A stretch of 64,000 nt of DNA from Flavobacteriaceae bacterium (lineage in GTDB: Bacteria; Bacteroidota; Bacteroidia; Flavobacteriales; Flavobacteriaceae), in the NCBI GenBank assembly GCA_028280265.1, contig JANQMD010000010.1, forward strand, positions 30,458 to 94,457, written 5' to 3'. Under the pieces are notes generated by a model. That model worked only from the letters and a program-made list of their open reading frames with translations. It did no database searches and was not told where the DNA came from. The translations under genes were made by a program, and so were the position numbers. Shown piece after piece: positions 37,504 through 46,481 of the stretch. Within the stretch, counting starts at the first letter, position 1; each line of letters starts with the position of its first letter.

Positions 37504-38013
37504 CTGAATACGGATATCAGCCACAATATTGCTTACAGATTTTTCATCTACTTTTATGGTGTATTTTGCTTCTTCATAAAAATTTCTTCGTTCAAAAAGG
37601 TGTTTTGCAATATATTCGGTTAGCTTCTCCTCATTCAACGATGCAATCAATGGTCTTCTTACACGATTTTTAGACAATCTCTCCTTTAAAGTTGGGATAG
37701 TAGCTTGTAGATAAAACGTTTGTATACTCTCATTTTCATTGATCCATTGCATATTCCCTGCATAACATGGAGTACCGCCCCCTAGAGAAAGCACATAAGC
37801 ATCATTAGTTTCTATAAATTCTTTTAAATACTCATGTTCTTTTTTGCGAAAATATATTTCTCCTTTGGATTCAAAAATTTGAGAAACAGTCATTCCTTCT
37901 TTTCTTTCGATATACCTATCCAAGTCAGAAAAAGGTAAAAATAACTTTCTTGCTAGTTCTTTTCCAGCAGTAGTTTTGCCGCTGGCCATATAACCTAAAA
38001 GGATAATTTTCAT
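37495..38013 (-). CDS. aroK: shikimate kinase
   Basis: 172-residue P-loop kinase of the shikimate pathway, phosphorylating shikimate at O3 with ATP. Seen: Walker A GYMASGKTTAG at residues 7-17, the substrate-binding SDLDRYIE at 29-36, the GGGTPC loop near 79-84, and the lid segment with SKNRVRRPL near 115. Length is typical. The ATG at 38013 gives MKIILLGYMASGKT. Overlaps the end of the convergent phosphoribosyltransferase gene. Confidence 0.95.
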   Translation of the reverse strand: MKIILLGYMASGKTTAGKELARKLFLPFSDLDRYIERKEGMTVSQIFESKGEIYFRKKEHEYLKEFIETNDAYVLSLGGGTPCYAGNMQWINENESIQTFYLQATIPTLKERLSKNRVRRPLIASLNEEKLTEYIAKHLFERRNFYEEAKYTIKVDEKSVSNIVADIRIQLH

Positions 38014-38161
38014 GAGCTTAATAAAAGGATTTTGATAGTTTACAGGCTAATTAATGGTGATTGTCTTTTATAAAATTACAACACAATCTAATTTTCTACA
38101 TAACACGACAAATATCGATAAAAAATACAGCAAAAAAGATGTTTTTCTAAGGGAATGCATT

Positions 38162-38169
38162 TATATTTG
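38162..38169 (+). promoter_or_regulatory. -7 element for the tRNA-Lys/tRNA-Leu pair
   Basis: TATATTTG followed by CACC matches the flavobacterial TAnnTTTG consensus and lies 36 nt before tRNA-Lys. Confidence 0.55.
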
Positions 38170-38205
38170 CACCACTTTTACGGGATCATCCTGAAAAAGT
38201 TTTTT

Positions 38206-38278
38206 GACCGGGTAGCTCAGTTGGTAGAGCATCTCCCTTTTAAGGAGAGGGTCCTGGGTTCGAGCCCCAGCCCGGTCA
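38206..38278 (+). tRNA. tRNA-Lys (anticodon TTT)
   Basis: 73 nt with acceptor GACCGGG/CCCGGTC, D arm, anticodon stem TCTCC/GGAGA around CTTTTAA (anticodon TTT), and T loop GGTTCGAGCC. CCA is not encoded. Followed after 10 nt by tRNA-Leu. Confidence 0.96.
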
Positions 38279-38288
38279 CTCTTTACTA

Positions 38289-38373
<85 letters not shown>

Positions 38374-38679
38374 CAAAATTATCTTAAAAACTGTATTACA
38401 GTATTTATAAAATACAGCTACCACTATTGTTGCTATTTTATTCCTCGTAAATTAAGCCATTCAATTAATACGTGCTTACCAACTAATCAATTTCTAGGAG
38501 GCTGATATTCCACCAATTCTGGGTATTGTGTTGTACTCTAATAAGTTCTAAATTTCTCTTTTGTTAACCTCTTCATCTTATGTTGCTGTATGACCATGTG
38601 TATTAGCCTACACATTATTCATTAATGCTTCCGTAGCTGTTGCAGATCATTGTGGACTTCAATAATAAAACATAATATC
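38374..38679. other. 306-nt intergenic stretch after the tRNAs
   Basis: Contains a weak TGTATT/AATACA hairpin near 38390-38420, but no U-run and no coding region. I see no other feature. Confidence 0.4.
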
Positions 38680-38889
38680 ATGATTAAATTATCAAAAACA
38701 TTATTACTTGTGTTAATAATATTAATGGCTTTACTTACCGTTGTATCTTATGCAATGATAGATTGGGTTGAATTTAATTCTGGATTTCAGGGTGTGATTA
38801 AAGAATTAAGATTGACTCTAGTTTTTTTTGGTATGGGAGTATATTTCATATTTCCTTATGTTAAAAAACTAAAGGAAGCAGGAAAATAA
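38680..38889 (+). CDS. small two-helix membrane protein
   Basis: 69-residue protein not recognised. ATG 38680 gives MIKLSKTLLL followed by a hydrophobic helix (about 8-27) and a second near 44-60 (LTLVFFGMGVYFIFPYV), with charged ends. A hairpin with T-run follows the stop at 38906, which supports a genuine monocistronic gene. Nothing indicates function. Confidence 0.5.
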   Translation: MIKLSKTLLLVLIILMALLTVVSYAMIDWVEFNSGFQGVIKELRLTLVFFGMGVYFIFPYVKKLKEAGK

Positions 38890-38905
38890 ATTTCTTTATC
38901 CTTAC

Positions 38906-38938
38906 AAAGTAACGTTTATATAGCATTACTTTCTTTTT
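38906..38938 (+). terminator. intrinsic terminator after the small membrane protein gene
   Basis: AAAGTAA pairs with TTACTTT around the TATATAGC region with one mismatch, followed by CTTTTT. Confidence 0.55.
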
Positions 38939-39111
38939 AGAAATCACCTCTCTTAATAACTATTTTCCCTATTTATCTAGAGAATATAAATTTATCATAT
39001 CTGGGTTTTATCCCTATATTTCTATTTTTGAATTCCTTATAAAAAAACACCATTTAGCTATAATTTTAAGACAATTTTCTCATTTATTTCACCATAGATG
39101 TAGTATCTTTG

Positions 39112-39186
39112 TAGTGTAGCGTTTCTATAACGTTACATTCTTTTTCATAGCAATTTTTCCCGCTCAATCTTTGAGCGGGTTTTTTA
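39112..39186 (+). ncRNA. candidate small non-coding RNA
   Basis: A TATCTTTG element at 39104-39111 is followed by a hairpin TGTAGCGTT/AACGTTACA (39115-39137), a T-rich linker, and a strong terminator CCCGCTCAA/TTGAGCGGG (39159-39179) with a T run. No reading frame with a start codon of note exists inside. It could alternatively be only the terminator of an upstream transcript. Confidence 0.4.
39159..39186 (+). terminator. intrinsic terminator CCCGCTCAA/TTGAGCGGG
   Basis: Nine perfect pairs around TCT, followed by TTTTTTT. Confidence 0.85.
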
Positions 39187-39209
39187 TTCTTTTCACAGAA
39201 AATTAACCC

Positions 39210-39238
39210 TTTGTTGTATGATTTAATGCTTACTTTTG
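39210..39238 (+). promoter_or_regulatory. strong candidate promoter of the carboxypeptidase-regulatory-like gene
   Basis: TTTG at 39210-39213 and TACTTTTG at 39231-39238 with a 17-nt spacer match the consensus. The ATG at 39243 is only 5 nt after it, implying a leaderless or nearly leaderless mRNA. Confidence 0.6.
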
Positions 39239-39242
39239 CTGT

Positions 39243-40055
39243 ATGCAGAAAAAATATACACTCCTACTCTTCTTTTTGCTATTTTCACTTGTTGCCCTCT
39301 CACAAACAGATAGCATACAAGTAACAAAGTTAAAAGGTCAGGTAATTGATTCCGAAACAAAGAAACCTTTGAGTGCTTCACATATTCTCAACTTAAACTC
39401 AGTTGTCGGTACAATTACAAATGACGAAGGTTTTTTTGAATTGATTGCTAAAGCAAGCGATACAGTAATAGTCTCTTACTTAGGTTATTCTTCCATTAAA
39501 ATAAAGGTAACCAATGACTTACTAAAAGGAAATGAGTTGCTAATTGCACTCTATGAAAAAGCTGAAGAAGTTAAAGAAGTCATCATACGTTCTACCAAAC
39601 TCATTGGTGTTTTAGAGGTGGATGTAAAAAAAGTTCCTAAAGATCGATTTACACGAATAAAAATTAATGGTATTCGTCAAACTTATGAAGTAGCAAGACC
39701 CAGAAGTGAATTCTCTTCACCTGTCGCGGCACTTTTTCAACCTGTTGACTTTCTCTACAAGCTCTTTGGAAAGAAACCAAAACAATTGCGCAAACTTCAA
39801 AAGATTAAAAAGCAAGATGACTTACGGAAAATCATGGCGGGTAAGTTTGACAGGGAAGTGATGATGGAATATCTTGAAATGGATAGAAGTGAGCTCCTCA
39901 AACTATTGTCTGATTGTAATTACTCTGAATATTTCATTAAAAAAGCTAGTGATTTACAGATGATTGAAGCTGTTCTCGATTGCTATGAAAACTACAAAGC
40001 ACTTAAAAAAGGAAAAATAGAACGTAGTAGGCTTCCAGAAAAAAATAGAAACTAA
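39243..40055 (+). CDS. carboxypeptidase-like regulatory domain protein
   Basis: 270-residue secreted or membrane-linked protein. Signal peptide ends near ALSQ (residue 21). Residues about 27-110 are a CarboxypepD_reg-like beta-sandwich (KGQVIDSETKKPLSASHI, FFELIAKASDTVIVSYLGYS, ALYEKAEEVKEVIIRS), the module that precedes TonB-dependent receptors. Here there is no plug or barrel; the remaining 160 residues are basic and helical (LRKLQKIKKQDDLRKIMAGK). It is therefore a stand-alone protein of unknown role, perhaps an envelope assembly partner. Terminator-like hairpins follow. Confidence 0.8.
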   Translation: MQKKYTLLLFFLLFSLVALSQTDSIQVTKLKGQVIDSETKKPLSASHILNLNSVVGTITNDEGFFELIAKASDTVIVSYLGYSSIKIKVTNDLLKGNELLIALYEKAEEVKEVIIRSTKLIGVLEVDVKKVPKDRFTRIKINGIRQTYEVARPRSEFSSPVAALFQPVDFLYKLFGKKPKQLRKLQKIKKQDDLRKIMAGKFDREVMMEYLEMDRSELLKLLSDCNYSEYFIKKASDLQMIEAVLDCYENYKALKKGKIERSRLPEKNRN

Positions 40056-40065
40056 AAAGAAACTA

Positions 40066-40098
40066 AAAAAAGGCCAAGCTAAGCTCGACCTTTTTACA
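40066..40098 (+). terminator. hairpin after the carboxypeptidase-regulatory-like gene
   Basis: AAAAAAGGCCAAGCT and AAGCTCGACCTTTTT form an imperfect stem with a T run. Confidence 0.6.
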
Positions 40099-40222
40099 AC
40101 TATTAAAAACTAACTAAATTTACTAACTAAAGTATTCTTCTTCTTTAGGAGTATATCTATCAGACGGCTACAATAGTTTTTCGTTACATGAATCTTTTTG
40201 TTTAACACAACTTTAAGAAATA

Positions 40223-40253
40223 AAAAATCCGATCGTATGCCGATCGGATTTTT
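40223..40253. terminator. perfect hairpin between convergent genes
   Basis: AAAAATCCGATCG and CGATCGGATTTTT form a 13-bp stem around TATGC; T runs on both strands. Likely ends the minus-strand prohibitin transcript. Confidence 0.85.
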
Positions 40254-40276
40254 CTATTGTTTAGAATTATATCTTT

Positions 40277-41110
40277 CTATTGATTTCCAAGTATGATAGG
40301 TAAACCATCTTTTCCAGAGCCTATTACCACTACTTTACTGTTGTTAGATTCAGACAGTTTTAAAGTTGCTTCTATTCCTTTATCTTGAAGGATTTTATCG
40401 GTAAGCGAAGCACTTAAAATTCTATTCGCATCCGCTTTTCCTTTCGCTTCAATTCTTTGTCTTTCTGCTTCCTTCTTAGCTTTAGCCAATCGAAACTCGT
40501 ATTCTAAAGACTCTTGCTCTTGTTTTAACTTACGTTCAATTGCGTCTTTAATTGTTGGTGGCAATGTTACATCGCGCACTAAAATTTCATCTAAAACAAT
40601 GTATTGATTGTTAACTATCTTCTTTGTCTCTTCAAATATTTCTTTTTGAATAGCATCTCGTTTGCTGGAATACAATTGTTCAGGTGTATACCTTCCCACG
40701 ACACTCCTAGCTGCAGAACGAATGGTTGGAAGTATGATTCTATTTAGGTAGTCTTCACCAATTTCTTGATGTAATTTTCCCAAATCATTTACAGCAGGTT
40801 TATACCAAGCAGAAGCATCTAACTGAATATCCAATCCATTAGAAGATAATACTTTCATTTTTTCAAAGATTTCTTGACGCCTTACCTCGTAGATATAAAC
40901 CTTATTCCATGGAGCTACAATATGAAACCCTTCACCTAATGCTGGGGTATCTGTAACAACTCCACCTCCGAAGGTCTTGTATAAAACTCCAGCTTGACCA
41001 GAACCTATAGTAACTGCAGATTTGAAGATAAACACCACAATCACGATTAATATGACGATTGTAAAAACCCCTCCTTTTGGGAATTTTAACTCAACTTGAT
41101 TATTAGACAT
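40277..41110 (-). CDS. prohibitin family (SPFH/Band 7) protein
   Basis: 277-residue membrane scaffold protein. An N-terminal helix (about residues 13-32, GVFTIVILIVIVVFIFKSA) is followed by the SPFH domain (KTFGGGVVTDTPALGEGFHIVAPWNKVYIYEVR near 45-76) and a coiled-coil (KRDAIQKEIFEETKKI to RIEAKGKADANRI). Proteins of this group form membrane rings that may protect AAA proteases. The start lies 22 nt after a TACCTTTG element. No FtsH gene is adjacent. Confidence 0.92.
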   Translation of the reverse strand: MSNNQVELKFPKGGVFTIVILIVIVVFIFKSAVTIGSGQAGVLYKTFGGGVVTDTPALGEGFHIVAPWNKVYIYEVRRQEIFEKMKVLSSNGLDIQLDASAWYKPAVNDLGKLHQEIGEDYLNRIILPTIRSAARSVVGRYTPEQLYSSKRDAIQKEIFEETKKIVNNQYIVLDEILVRDVTLPPTIKDAIERKLKQEQESLEYEFRLAKAKKEAERQRIEAKGKADANRILSASLTDKILQDKGIEATLKLSESNNSKVVVIGSGKDGLPIILGNQ

Positions 41111-41131
41111 TTTATTTTTATTTGATTAGAA

Positions 41132-41139
41132 ACAAAGGT
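41132..41139 (-). promoter_or_regulatory. candidate -7 element of the prohibitin gene
   Basis: Minus-strand TACCTTTG matches TAnnTTTG, 21 nt upstream of the start codon; implies a promoter separate from the thioesterase gene before it. Confidence 0.45.
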
Positions 41140-41177
41140 ACGATAAAAGTAAAAGCTGCACCAGTAGTATTCTGTTA

Positions 41178-41564
41178 TTACTTCAAACTATCTGAAACGT
41201 ATTCTACTTTTGTTTTTCCATGTTTCATAGGCTTTCCCTCCTCGTCTAAACTCACCATAATTATTTTATCAATCTCTATAATTGTTTTCTGAGTTAACTT
41301 ATTACGAACCTCACTCCTTAAAGTAATTGATGAGTTTCCAAAAGCAATAACTTCAATTCCAATTTCAATGATATCACCTTCTTTTGCAGAACTCACAAAA
41401 TCAATTTCTGACATATACTTTGTGACGGTTCGTGGTATTTCTAATTGAATAATTGCATATAGGGCAACTTCTTCGTCGATCCATTGAAGTAGCCTTCCTC
41501 CAAAAAGTGTTCTATTAGGGTTCAAATCCTCGGGTTTAACCCATTTTCTTGTATGAAATTTCAT
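41178..41564 (-). CDS. acyl-CoA thioesterase (YciA/BACH-like hotdog)
   Basis: 128-residue hotdog-fold acyl-CoA thioesterase. The family-typical phrase NPNRTLFGGRLLQWIDEEVALYA is visible from about residue 15, followed by the second-strand SEIDFVSSAKEGDIIEIGIEV segment. This is the acyl-CoA hydrolase group with broad medium/long-chain specificity. Its start is 2 nt after the VWA gene stop, showing the same transcription unit on the minus strand. A different subfamily from the 28441 thioesterase. Confidence 0.87.
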   Translation of the reverse strand: MKFHTRKWVKPEDLNPNRTLFGGRLLQWIDEEVALYAIIQLEIPRTVTKYMSEIDFVSSAKEGDIIEIGIEVIAFGNSSITLRSEVRNKLTQKTIIEIDKIIMVSLDEEGKPMKHGKTKVEYVSDSLK

Positions 41565-41566
41565 TG

Positions 41567-43594
41567 CTATATTTTTCCGTGATATTTTCTAACAAACCAT
41601 TCTATAGCTAACAATCCAGATATAAAAAGTAAAAGCCAATACCAATCGATAATGGAAATGTTCTTTGTAATTTCTTTTTGAATAATAACATACTTTTTGT
41701 TTTCTAGTAGATCATTAATAATCTCTTCGTAATTACTTCCATAAAATGTTTTACCAGATGAGTTATCTGCCAATCGACTCAACTTATCTTTGTTGGGATT
41801 GATAAACTGTTCTTCAATACTGAAATTGTTTACTTTCAGTATTCCTTTTCTCGAAATATTTTGATTTTGTACCGTAACAGTGTATTCATATTCACCAGAA
41901 GAAAGTGCTTCAATGGTTAACTCGTAAGAGTTTTTTACCAATGAAAAAGGAAATGAGGTCGTTTTATTAGTTTCTTTATTCTTTAAGGTTAGCAATAATG
42001 TAGCTCTATCATCAAACTCATAATTTTCATTGACATAGAATGCATTGATTCTTATTTTTTCATTTGCGTTGTAAGTTCTCTCAAGGTCTACATCCAATCG
42101 ATTTCGAATTTTCTTTGAGCTTGAGTATTGTGTTAAACTGCCTATAAAAGTATCGAAATCAGTAAATGAATTCGTATTTAAAAAACTAGCAGATCGCCAT
42201 TTCCAGAGTCCTTCACCAAGTAAGAATACTTTCTTATGATTGTTTTCATTCACAGAAAACAAAAGTGGCTCTTGAGATGAAAATCCATTAACACTTTGAT
42301 ACAAAAGAATTTGATGTGGTATAGCTACTTTTACCTGTCCAAATTTGTCTGTGAGTGGCGGAAAACTCTCAAAACCAATATTCTTCTGCGAAAAAACCAA
42401 ATAGCCAGGATTGTGTTTCGCTTCAAATTGTTCGGATTGATCTATGCTGTTTTTAGTAATCCCTAAATTTTGAGTGTTTAAAAACCTCCAATCAGTTTTA
42501 GTGCCTGTTATAATAACTGCATTGATTTTGTTTTTTTGGATTATACTAAGAACTTCTTGGAACTCAAAATTTGGTTGATAAAGAATTAGCAATTGATAAT
42601 CATTTAATTGAATCTCCTCTGAATTAATGAGCTTAATATCAACTTTTCTCTGTTTATCAGTTTCTATCGATTTTTTCAATGCTCCTAAATCGGGATGATT
42701 AATAGAACTCAACAAAAGAATTTTACTTTGTTTATCAATCACCTCCATAGAAAACTCACGGACATTGTTAATTCTATTTTTTTCATTCGCTAAATACTGA
42801 ATTTTAGCTGTATAAAAATTAACTCCTTCACGATCTGAAAGAATATTCGCTTGAATGCGTTGGGTAGTTTTATTTTTATTTAAAGCTAGTGTCTTACTAA
42901 AAACAACCTTTCCTCTGTTTTCTATAGTGAATCTTGCTCTAACATCATTAGAACCTTGGTATAAGACAAATGCTTCCAACGGAAACTGATTCTTTAAAAA
43001 GCTATATCTATTTACGTTTAATTGTGAGATACTTACATCTTCATATTGAGTAGTATCTCCTAGTATGATTGGATATATCTCTTTTTTTGAATTTACATAC
43101 TCATAATCATTTCCTACAGTTTGATTTCCATCTGACAGTAGAACAATAGCTCCATTATTATTCTTATCTAAATCATTGGCTAATTTGAGAGCATTGTAAA
43201 TATTTGTTTGAGATTCATCAAAAGAAGTTGAATCATTGAGAAGAAGATTGTTTCCAAATGTATAGTAATTGATGTTGAAACGATTGTTTAGGATGCTGTT
43301 TTTCCTGAAATAATTTAGGATGCTCTTTGCAAGACCATCTTGCTTTAGAAAGCCTGTTGATTTGGAATTGTCTGTTAAGACTTGTAGTACTGGCTTTTCA
43401 CTTTTATATACTTTAGATTCTATAGATGGATTGATCAATAAAAGGAAAAGGGAAAAGAATACAAGACTACGAAGTACAAATAAGAAAAGAGTTACTTTAC
43501 CTATTCTCTTAGATTTAAAATAGTATTGAAAATATGCAATACCAACACTTATCGCTAGACTTAGAACAATAAATATGATTGTTATGTTATCCAA
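41567..43594 (-). CDS. VWA-domain-containing membrane protein (BatA/CoxE-like surroundings)
   Basis: 675-residue inner-membrane protein. Two N-terminal helices (about 5-24 and 37-56) and one C-terminal helix (about 648-665) frame a large domain; the von Willebrand factor A part carries the MIDAS-like DNSKST near 75-80 and ALLLLSDGN-like segment (AIVLLSDGNQTVGND) near 150. The long central region contains Ig-like beta strands. The start is TTG 43594. In Bacteroidota such proteins are common in aerotolerance or envelope stress loci, but no Bat gene cluster is present here. A terminator hairpin separates it from fabG. Confidence 0.8.
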   Translation of the reverse strand: MDNITIIFIVLSLAISVGIAYFQYYFKSKRIGKVTLFLFVLRSLVFFSLFLLLINPSIESKVYKSEKPVLQVLTDNSKSTGFLKQDGLAKSILNYFRKNSILNNRFNINYYTFGNNLLLNDSTSFDESQTNIYNALKLANDLDKNNNGAIVLLSDGNQTVGNDYEYVNSKKEIYPIILGDTTQYEDVSISQLNVNRYSFLKNQFPLEAFVLYQGSNDVRARFTIENRGKVVFSKTLALNKNKTTQRIQANILSDREGVNFYTAKIQYLANEKNRINNVREFSMEVIDKQSKILLLSSINHPDLGALKKSIETDKQRKVDIKLINSEEIQLNDYQLLILYQPNFEFQEVLSIIQKNKINAVIITGTKTDWRFLNTQNLGITKNSIDQSEQFEAKHNPGYLVFSQKNIGFESFPPLTDKFGQVKVAIPHQILLYQSVNGFSSQEPLLFSVNENNHKKVFLLGEGLWKWRSASFLNTNSFTDFDTFIGSLTQYSSSKKIRNRLDVDLERTYNANEKIRINAFYVNENYEFDDRATLLLTLKNKETNKTTSFPFSLVKNSYELTIEALSSGEYEYTVTVQNQNISRKGILKVNNFSIEEQFINPNKDKLSRLADNSSGKTFYGSNYEEIINDLLENKKYVIIQKEITKNISIIDWYWLLLFISGLLAIEWFVRKYHGKI

Positions 43595-43640
43595 AGAATT
43601 TTATTTAAGCGAAAGATAGCAAGAACAATCTTAAAAAAGA

Positions 43641-43673
43641 AAAACCTAGGTTTGAAATCAACCTAGTTTTTTT
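43641..43673 (-). terminator. intrinsic terminator after fabG
   Basis: On the minus strand AAACTAGGTT and AACCTAGGTTTTT pair around GATTTCA, followed by T-rich sequence. It separates fabG from the VWA gene. Confidence 0.65.
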
Positions 43674-43693
43674 GAATTTATGTTAATGTTTTC

Positions 43694-44440
43694 TTAAGTC
43701 AACATTCCTCCATCTACACTTAATGTTTGTCCTGTTATGTAGCTACTCATATCTGATGCTAAAAACACACATGCATTGGCAATATCTTCAGGCCTTCCCC
43801 CTCTTTTTAAAGGAATAGAATCTGTCCAACCTTTCACAACAGCTTCGTCTAATTTCGCTGTCATTTCTGTCTCAATAAATCCAGGTGCAATGACATTGCT
43901 ACGAATATTTCTAGAGCCTAATTCTAAAGCTACCGATTTAGAAAATCCAATAATTCCTGCTTTAGAAGCAGCATAATTTGCTTGTCCAGCATTTCCTTTC
44001 AATCCTACCACAGAACTCATATTTATAATAGATCCACCTCTTTGTTTCATCATAGGTCTAATCACTGCCTTGGTAAGGTTAAAGACTGACTTTAAGTTTA
44101 CTTCAATTACCTTATCAAAATCGTCTTCTGAAATCCTCATTAATAGGTTGTCTCTGGTAATTCCAGCATTGTTGATTAAAACATCAATAGATCCAAATTC
44201 TTCTAAAACGCTTTTTGCCAATTCTTGAGCAGTATCGAACTCAGCAGCATTGGATTGGTATCCTTTTGCTTTTACTCCCAAACTATTTAACTCATCTTCT
44301 AGAGACTTTGCAGCATCAACGGAAGAACTGTAAGTAAATGCTACATTAGCTCCTTGTTTTGCAAACTCTATAGCGATTCCTCTACCAATACCTCTTGTTG
44401 CTCCGGTAATAATGGCATTTTTGTTTTCTAATAATTTCAT
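43694..44440 (-). CDS. fabG: 3-oxoacyl-[acyl-carrier-protein] reductase
   Basis: 248-residue short-chain dehydrogenase/reductase of fatty-acid synthesis, using NADPH to reduce 3-oxoacyl-ACP. The glycine-rich cofactor motif ITGATRGIGRGIA is at residues 11-23, NNAG at 89-92, catalytic Ser in NMSSVVG near 141 and the Tyr-x3-Lys motif in NYAASKAG near 154. Length is typical. Its -7 element is at 44463. Between it and sucD lie a terminator and a dispersed repeat, so they are separate transcripts. Confidence 0.96.
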   Translation of the reverse strand: MKLLENKNAIITGATRGIGRGIAIEFAKQGANVAFTYSSSVDAAKSLEDELNSLGVKAKGYQSNAAEFDTAQELAKSVLEEFGSIDVLINNAGITRDNLLMRISEDDFDKVIEVNLKSVFNLTKAVIRPMMKQRGGSIINMSSVVGLKGNAGQANYAASKAGIIGFSKSVALELGSRNIRSNVIAPGFIETEMTAKLDEAVVKGWTDSIPLKRGGRPEDIANACVFLASDMSSYITGQTLSVDGGMLT

Positions 44441-44462
44441 ATAATTACAATTAGTTGATTGT

Positions 44463-44470
44463 CAAATATA
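44463..44470 (-). promoter_or_regulatory. candidate -7 element of fabG
   Basis: Minus-strand TATATTTG, 22 nt before the fabG start. Confidence 0.5.
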
Positions 44471-44489
44471 ATTTTTCTTTTTTGAACTA

Positions 44490-44517
44490 AAAATTCCCGC
44501 AGTTTTACGGGAATTTT
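44490..44517 (-). terminator. intrinsic terminator after sucD
   Basis: AAAATTCCCG pairs with CGGGAATTTT around an 8-nt loop, with T's following on the minus strand. Confidence 0.7.
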
Positions 44518-44526
44518 ATTGTTTCT

Positions 44527-44601
44527 GTCATTGCGAACTAAGTGAAGCAATCTTCATAAAAGAAATTACTTCTTCCTATTTGCAGTAGGAATCGTAATGA
44601 C
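44527..44601. repeat. GTCATT...AATGAC dispersed repeat between fabG and sucD
   Basis: 75-nt copy beginning GTCATTGCGAAC, with internal GAAGCAATCTTC and ending GTAATGAC. Lies between the sucD stop and its terminator. Confidence 0.7.
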
Positions 44602-44609
44602 ACTAAATA

Positions 44610-45482
44610 TTAGTTTAATACACTAGCAACCATTTCGCCAATCTTTGCTGGTGATTCAACAACATGAATTCCGTTTTCTGCTAAGATTTTCATTTTGGCT
44701 TGAGCAGTATCATCTGCTCCTCCTACAATCGCTCCAGCATGTCCCATTGTTCTACCAGCAGGTGCAGTCTGCCCAGCAATAAAACCAACTACAGGTTTTC
44801 TATTACCATCAGCTTTGATCCATTTCGCAGCCTCAGCTTCTAATTGACCACCGATCTCTCCTATCATCACAATTGCTTCTGTTTCATCGTCATTCATTAA
44901 CAGTTCAACAGCCTCTTTTGTTGTGGTTCCAATAATTGGATCTCCTCCAATACCAATAGCAGTAGTAATTCCAAAACCTTGCTTTACAACTTGGTCAGCA
45001 GCCTCATAGGTTAATGTTCCCGATTTAGAAACAATTCCTACTCTCCCTTTTTTAAAGATGAATCCTGGCATGATACCTACTTTCGCCTCTTCTGGTGTAA
45101 TCACACCTGGACAGTTAGGACCTACTAGAGTACAATCTTTGTCTTCTATGTAAGATTTTACTTTTACCATATCAGCTGTAGGGATTCCTTCTGTAATACA
45201 AATAATTACTTTGATCCCAGCATCAGCAGATTCCATGATAGCATCAGCAGCAAATGCAGGTGGTACAAAGATGATAGAAGTATCAGCTCCCACTTTATCT
45301 ACAGATTCTTTTACTGTATTGAATACAGGCTTTCCTAAGTGCTCTTGTCCTCCTTTACCTGGAGTTACACCACCTACAACATTGGTTCCATAGTCAATCA
45401 TTTGACCTGCATGGAAAGTACCTTCACTCCCCGTAAAACCTTGTACAATAATTTTTGAATCTTTATTTACTAAAACGCTCAT
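44610..45482 (-). CDS. sucD: succinate-CoA ligase alpha subunit
   Basis: 290-residue subunit of succinyl-CoA synthetase; the TCA enzyme that makes ATP or GTP from succinyl-CoA. CoA-binding Rossmann segment [16 protein letters not shown] near 14-29 and the phosphohistidine loop GHAGAIVGG at about 245-253 are visible. The beta subunit sucC is not adjacent, as usual in many Bacteroidota. The start is near a minus-strand TATTTTTG at 45520-45513. Confidence 0.97.
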   Translation of the reverse strand: MSVLVNKDSKIIVQGFTGSEGTFHAGQMIDYGTNVVGGVTPGKGGQEHLGKPVFNTVKESVDKVGADTSIIFVPPAFAADAIMESADAGIKVIICITEGIPTADMVKVKSYIEDKDCTLVGPNCPGVITPEEAKVGIMPGFIFKKGRVGIVSKSGTLTYEAADQVVKQGFGITTAIGIGGDPIIGTTTKEAVELLMNDDETEAIVMIGEIGGQLEAEAAKWIKADGNRKPVVGFIAGQTAPAGRTMGHAGAIVGGADDTAQAKMKILAENGIHVVESPAKIGEMVASVLN

Positions 45483-45549
45483 GGTTTATTTTTGTTTCTT
45501 ATTAATTGCTTGCAAAAATACTTCTTTGTTGAATGCTAAAAAAGGAAAA

Positions 45550-46476
45550 TTAGTCTTTCTTTTCGTCGCTTAACAATCTTTTGATATTTGCCATTTCTTT
45601 TAATTTATCTCTAGATTCTGAAATGGGAGTACCGAAGTATGTTTTCCCTCCTGACACAGATTTTGTAACTCCCGTTTGCCCCAGAATAACAGCTCCTTTT
45701 CCTATAGTAATGCCACTTGTGGTCCCTACTTGTCCCCAAAGTGTTACTTCATCTTCAATGACCACACAGCCAGCAATTCCAGTTTGTGAAGCAATCAAGC
45801 ATTTTTTTCCTATCACTGTATCATGTCCTACATGTACCTGATTGTCCAGCTTAGTTCCTATACCAATAGTAGTATCACCAGTTACACCTCTGTCAATTGT
45901 ACAAGAGGCACCTATGTGAACATTATCTTTTATAACGACTCTCCCACCTGAAATTAACTGATCAAATCCTTCTGGTCTATTTTTATAGTAGAATGCATCT
46001 GCTCCTAACACGGTATTTCCATGAATGACTACATCGTCGCCTATAACTGTGCCATCATAAATTGTAACATTGGGGTGAATCAAACAGTTTTTTCCTATGG
46101 ATACATTATTTCCAATAAAAACATTAGGTTGAATAATAGTCCCAGTTCCTATATTGGCAGAGTCAGAAATGGAAGATGTAGCCGCAATAAAAGGATTAAA
46201 ATGTTTCGTAATCTTATTAAAATCTCGAAATGGATCATCGGAAATCAACAAAGCTTTCCCCTCTGGGCACTCTACTTCTTTGTTAATTAGAATAATCGTA
46301 GCAGCTGAGTTTAATGCTTTTTCATAATATTTTGGGTGATCGACAAAGACAATATCACCTGGCTCAACAACATGGATTTCATTAATTCCCTTTACAGGAA
46401 AATTATCATCACCTACATAATCCGTATGAATTAGTTCAGCGATCTGTTTAAGAGTTTGTGTTTGCGTAAACTTCAT
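45550..46476 (-). CDS. LpxD-like UDP-3-O-acylglucosamine N-acyltransferase paralogue
   Basis: 308-residue left-handed parallel beta-helix (hexapeptide-repeat) acyltransferase. It has the LpxD N-terminal lid ([23 protein letters not shown] and the [14 protein letters not shown] segment) and the repeats with the catalytic-region phrase [16 protein letters not shown], containing a His at the LpxD active-site position. It is shorter than the true LpxD at 51040-50000. Its place in the lpx gene order suggests a role in lipid A or in another acylated amino-sugar. Start ATG 46476 lies 5 nt after the methyltransferase stop. Confidence 0.85.
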   Translation of the reverse strand: MKFTQTQTLKQIAELIHTDYVGDDNFPVKGINEIHVVEPGDIVFVDHPKYYEKALNSAATIILINKEVECPEGKALLISDDPFRDFNKITKHFNPFIAATSSISDSANIGTGTIIQPNVFIGNNVSIGKNCLIHPNVTIYDGTVIGDDVVIHGNTVLGADAFYYKNRPEGFDQLISGGRVVIKDNVHIGASCTIDRGVTGDTTIGIGTKLDNQVHVGHDTVIGKKCLIASQTGIAGCVVIEDEVTLWGQVGTTSGITIGKGAVILGQTGVTKSVSGGKTYFGTPISESRDKLKEMANIKRLLSDEKKD

Positions 46477-46481
46477 TTACA

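Larger units (their letters stand above)
38890..39242. other. 353-nt intergenic stretch with terminator, candidate RNA and promoter
   Basis: Holds the terminator of the small membrane protein gene (38906), a possible small RNA with its own promoter and terminator (39104-39186), and the promoter of the next gene (39210). The part 38940-39100 shows nothing else. Confidence 0.5.

Noticed and set aside
38374..38679. Further RNA gene after the tRNAs
   Set aside because: No cloverleaf, rRNA, SRP or tmRNA signature could be found in the 306-nt stretch.
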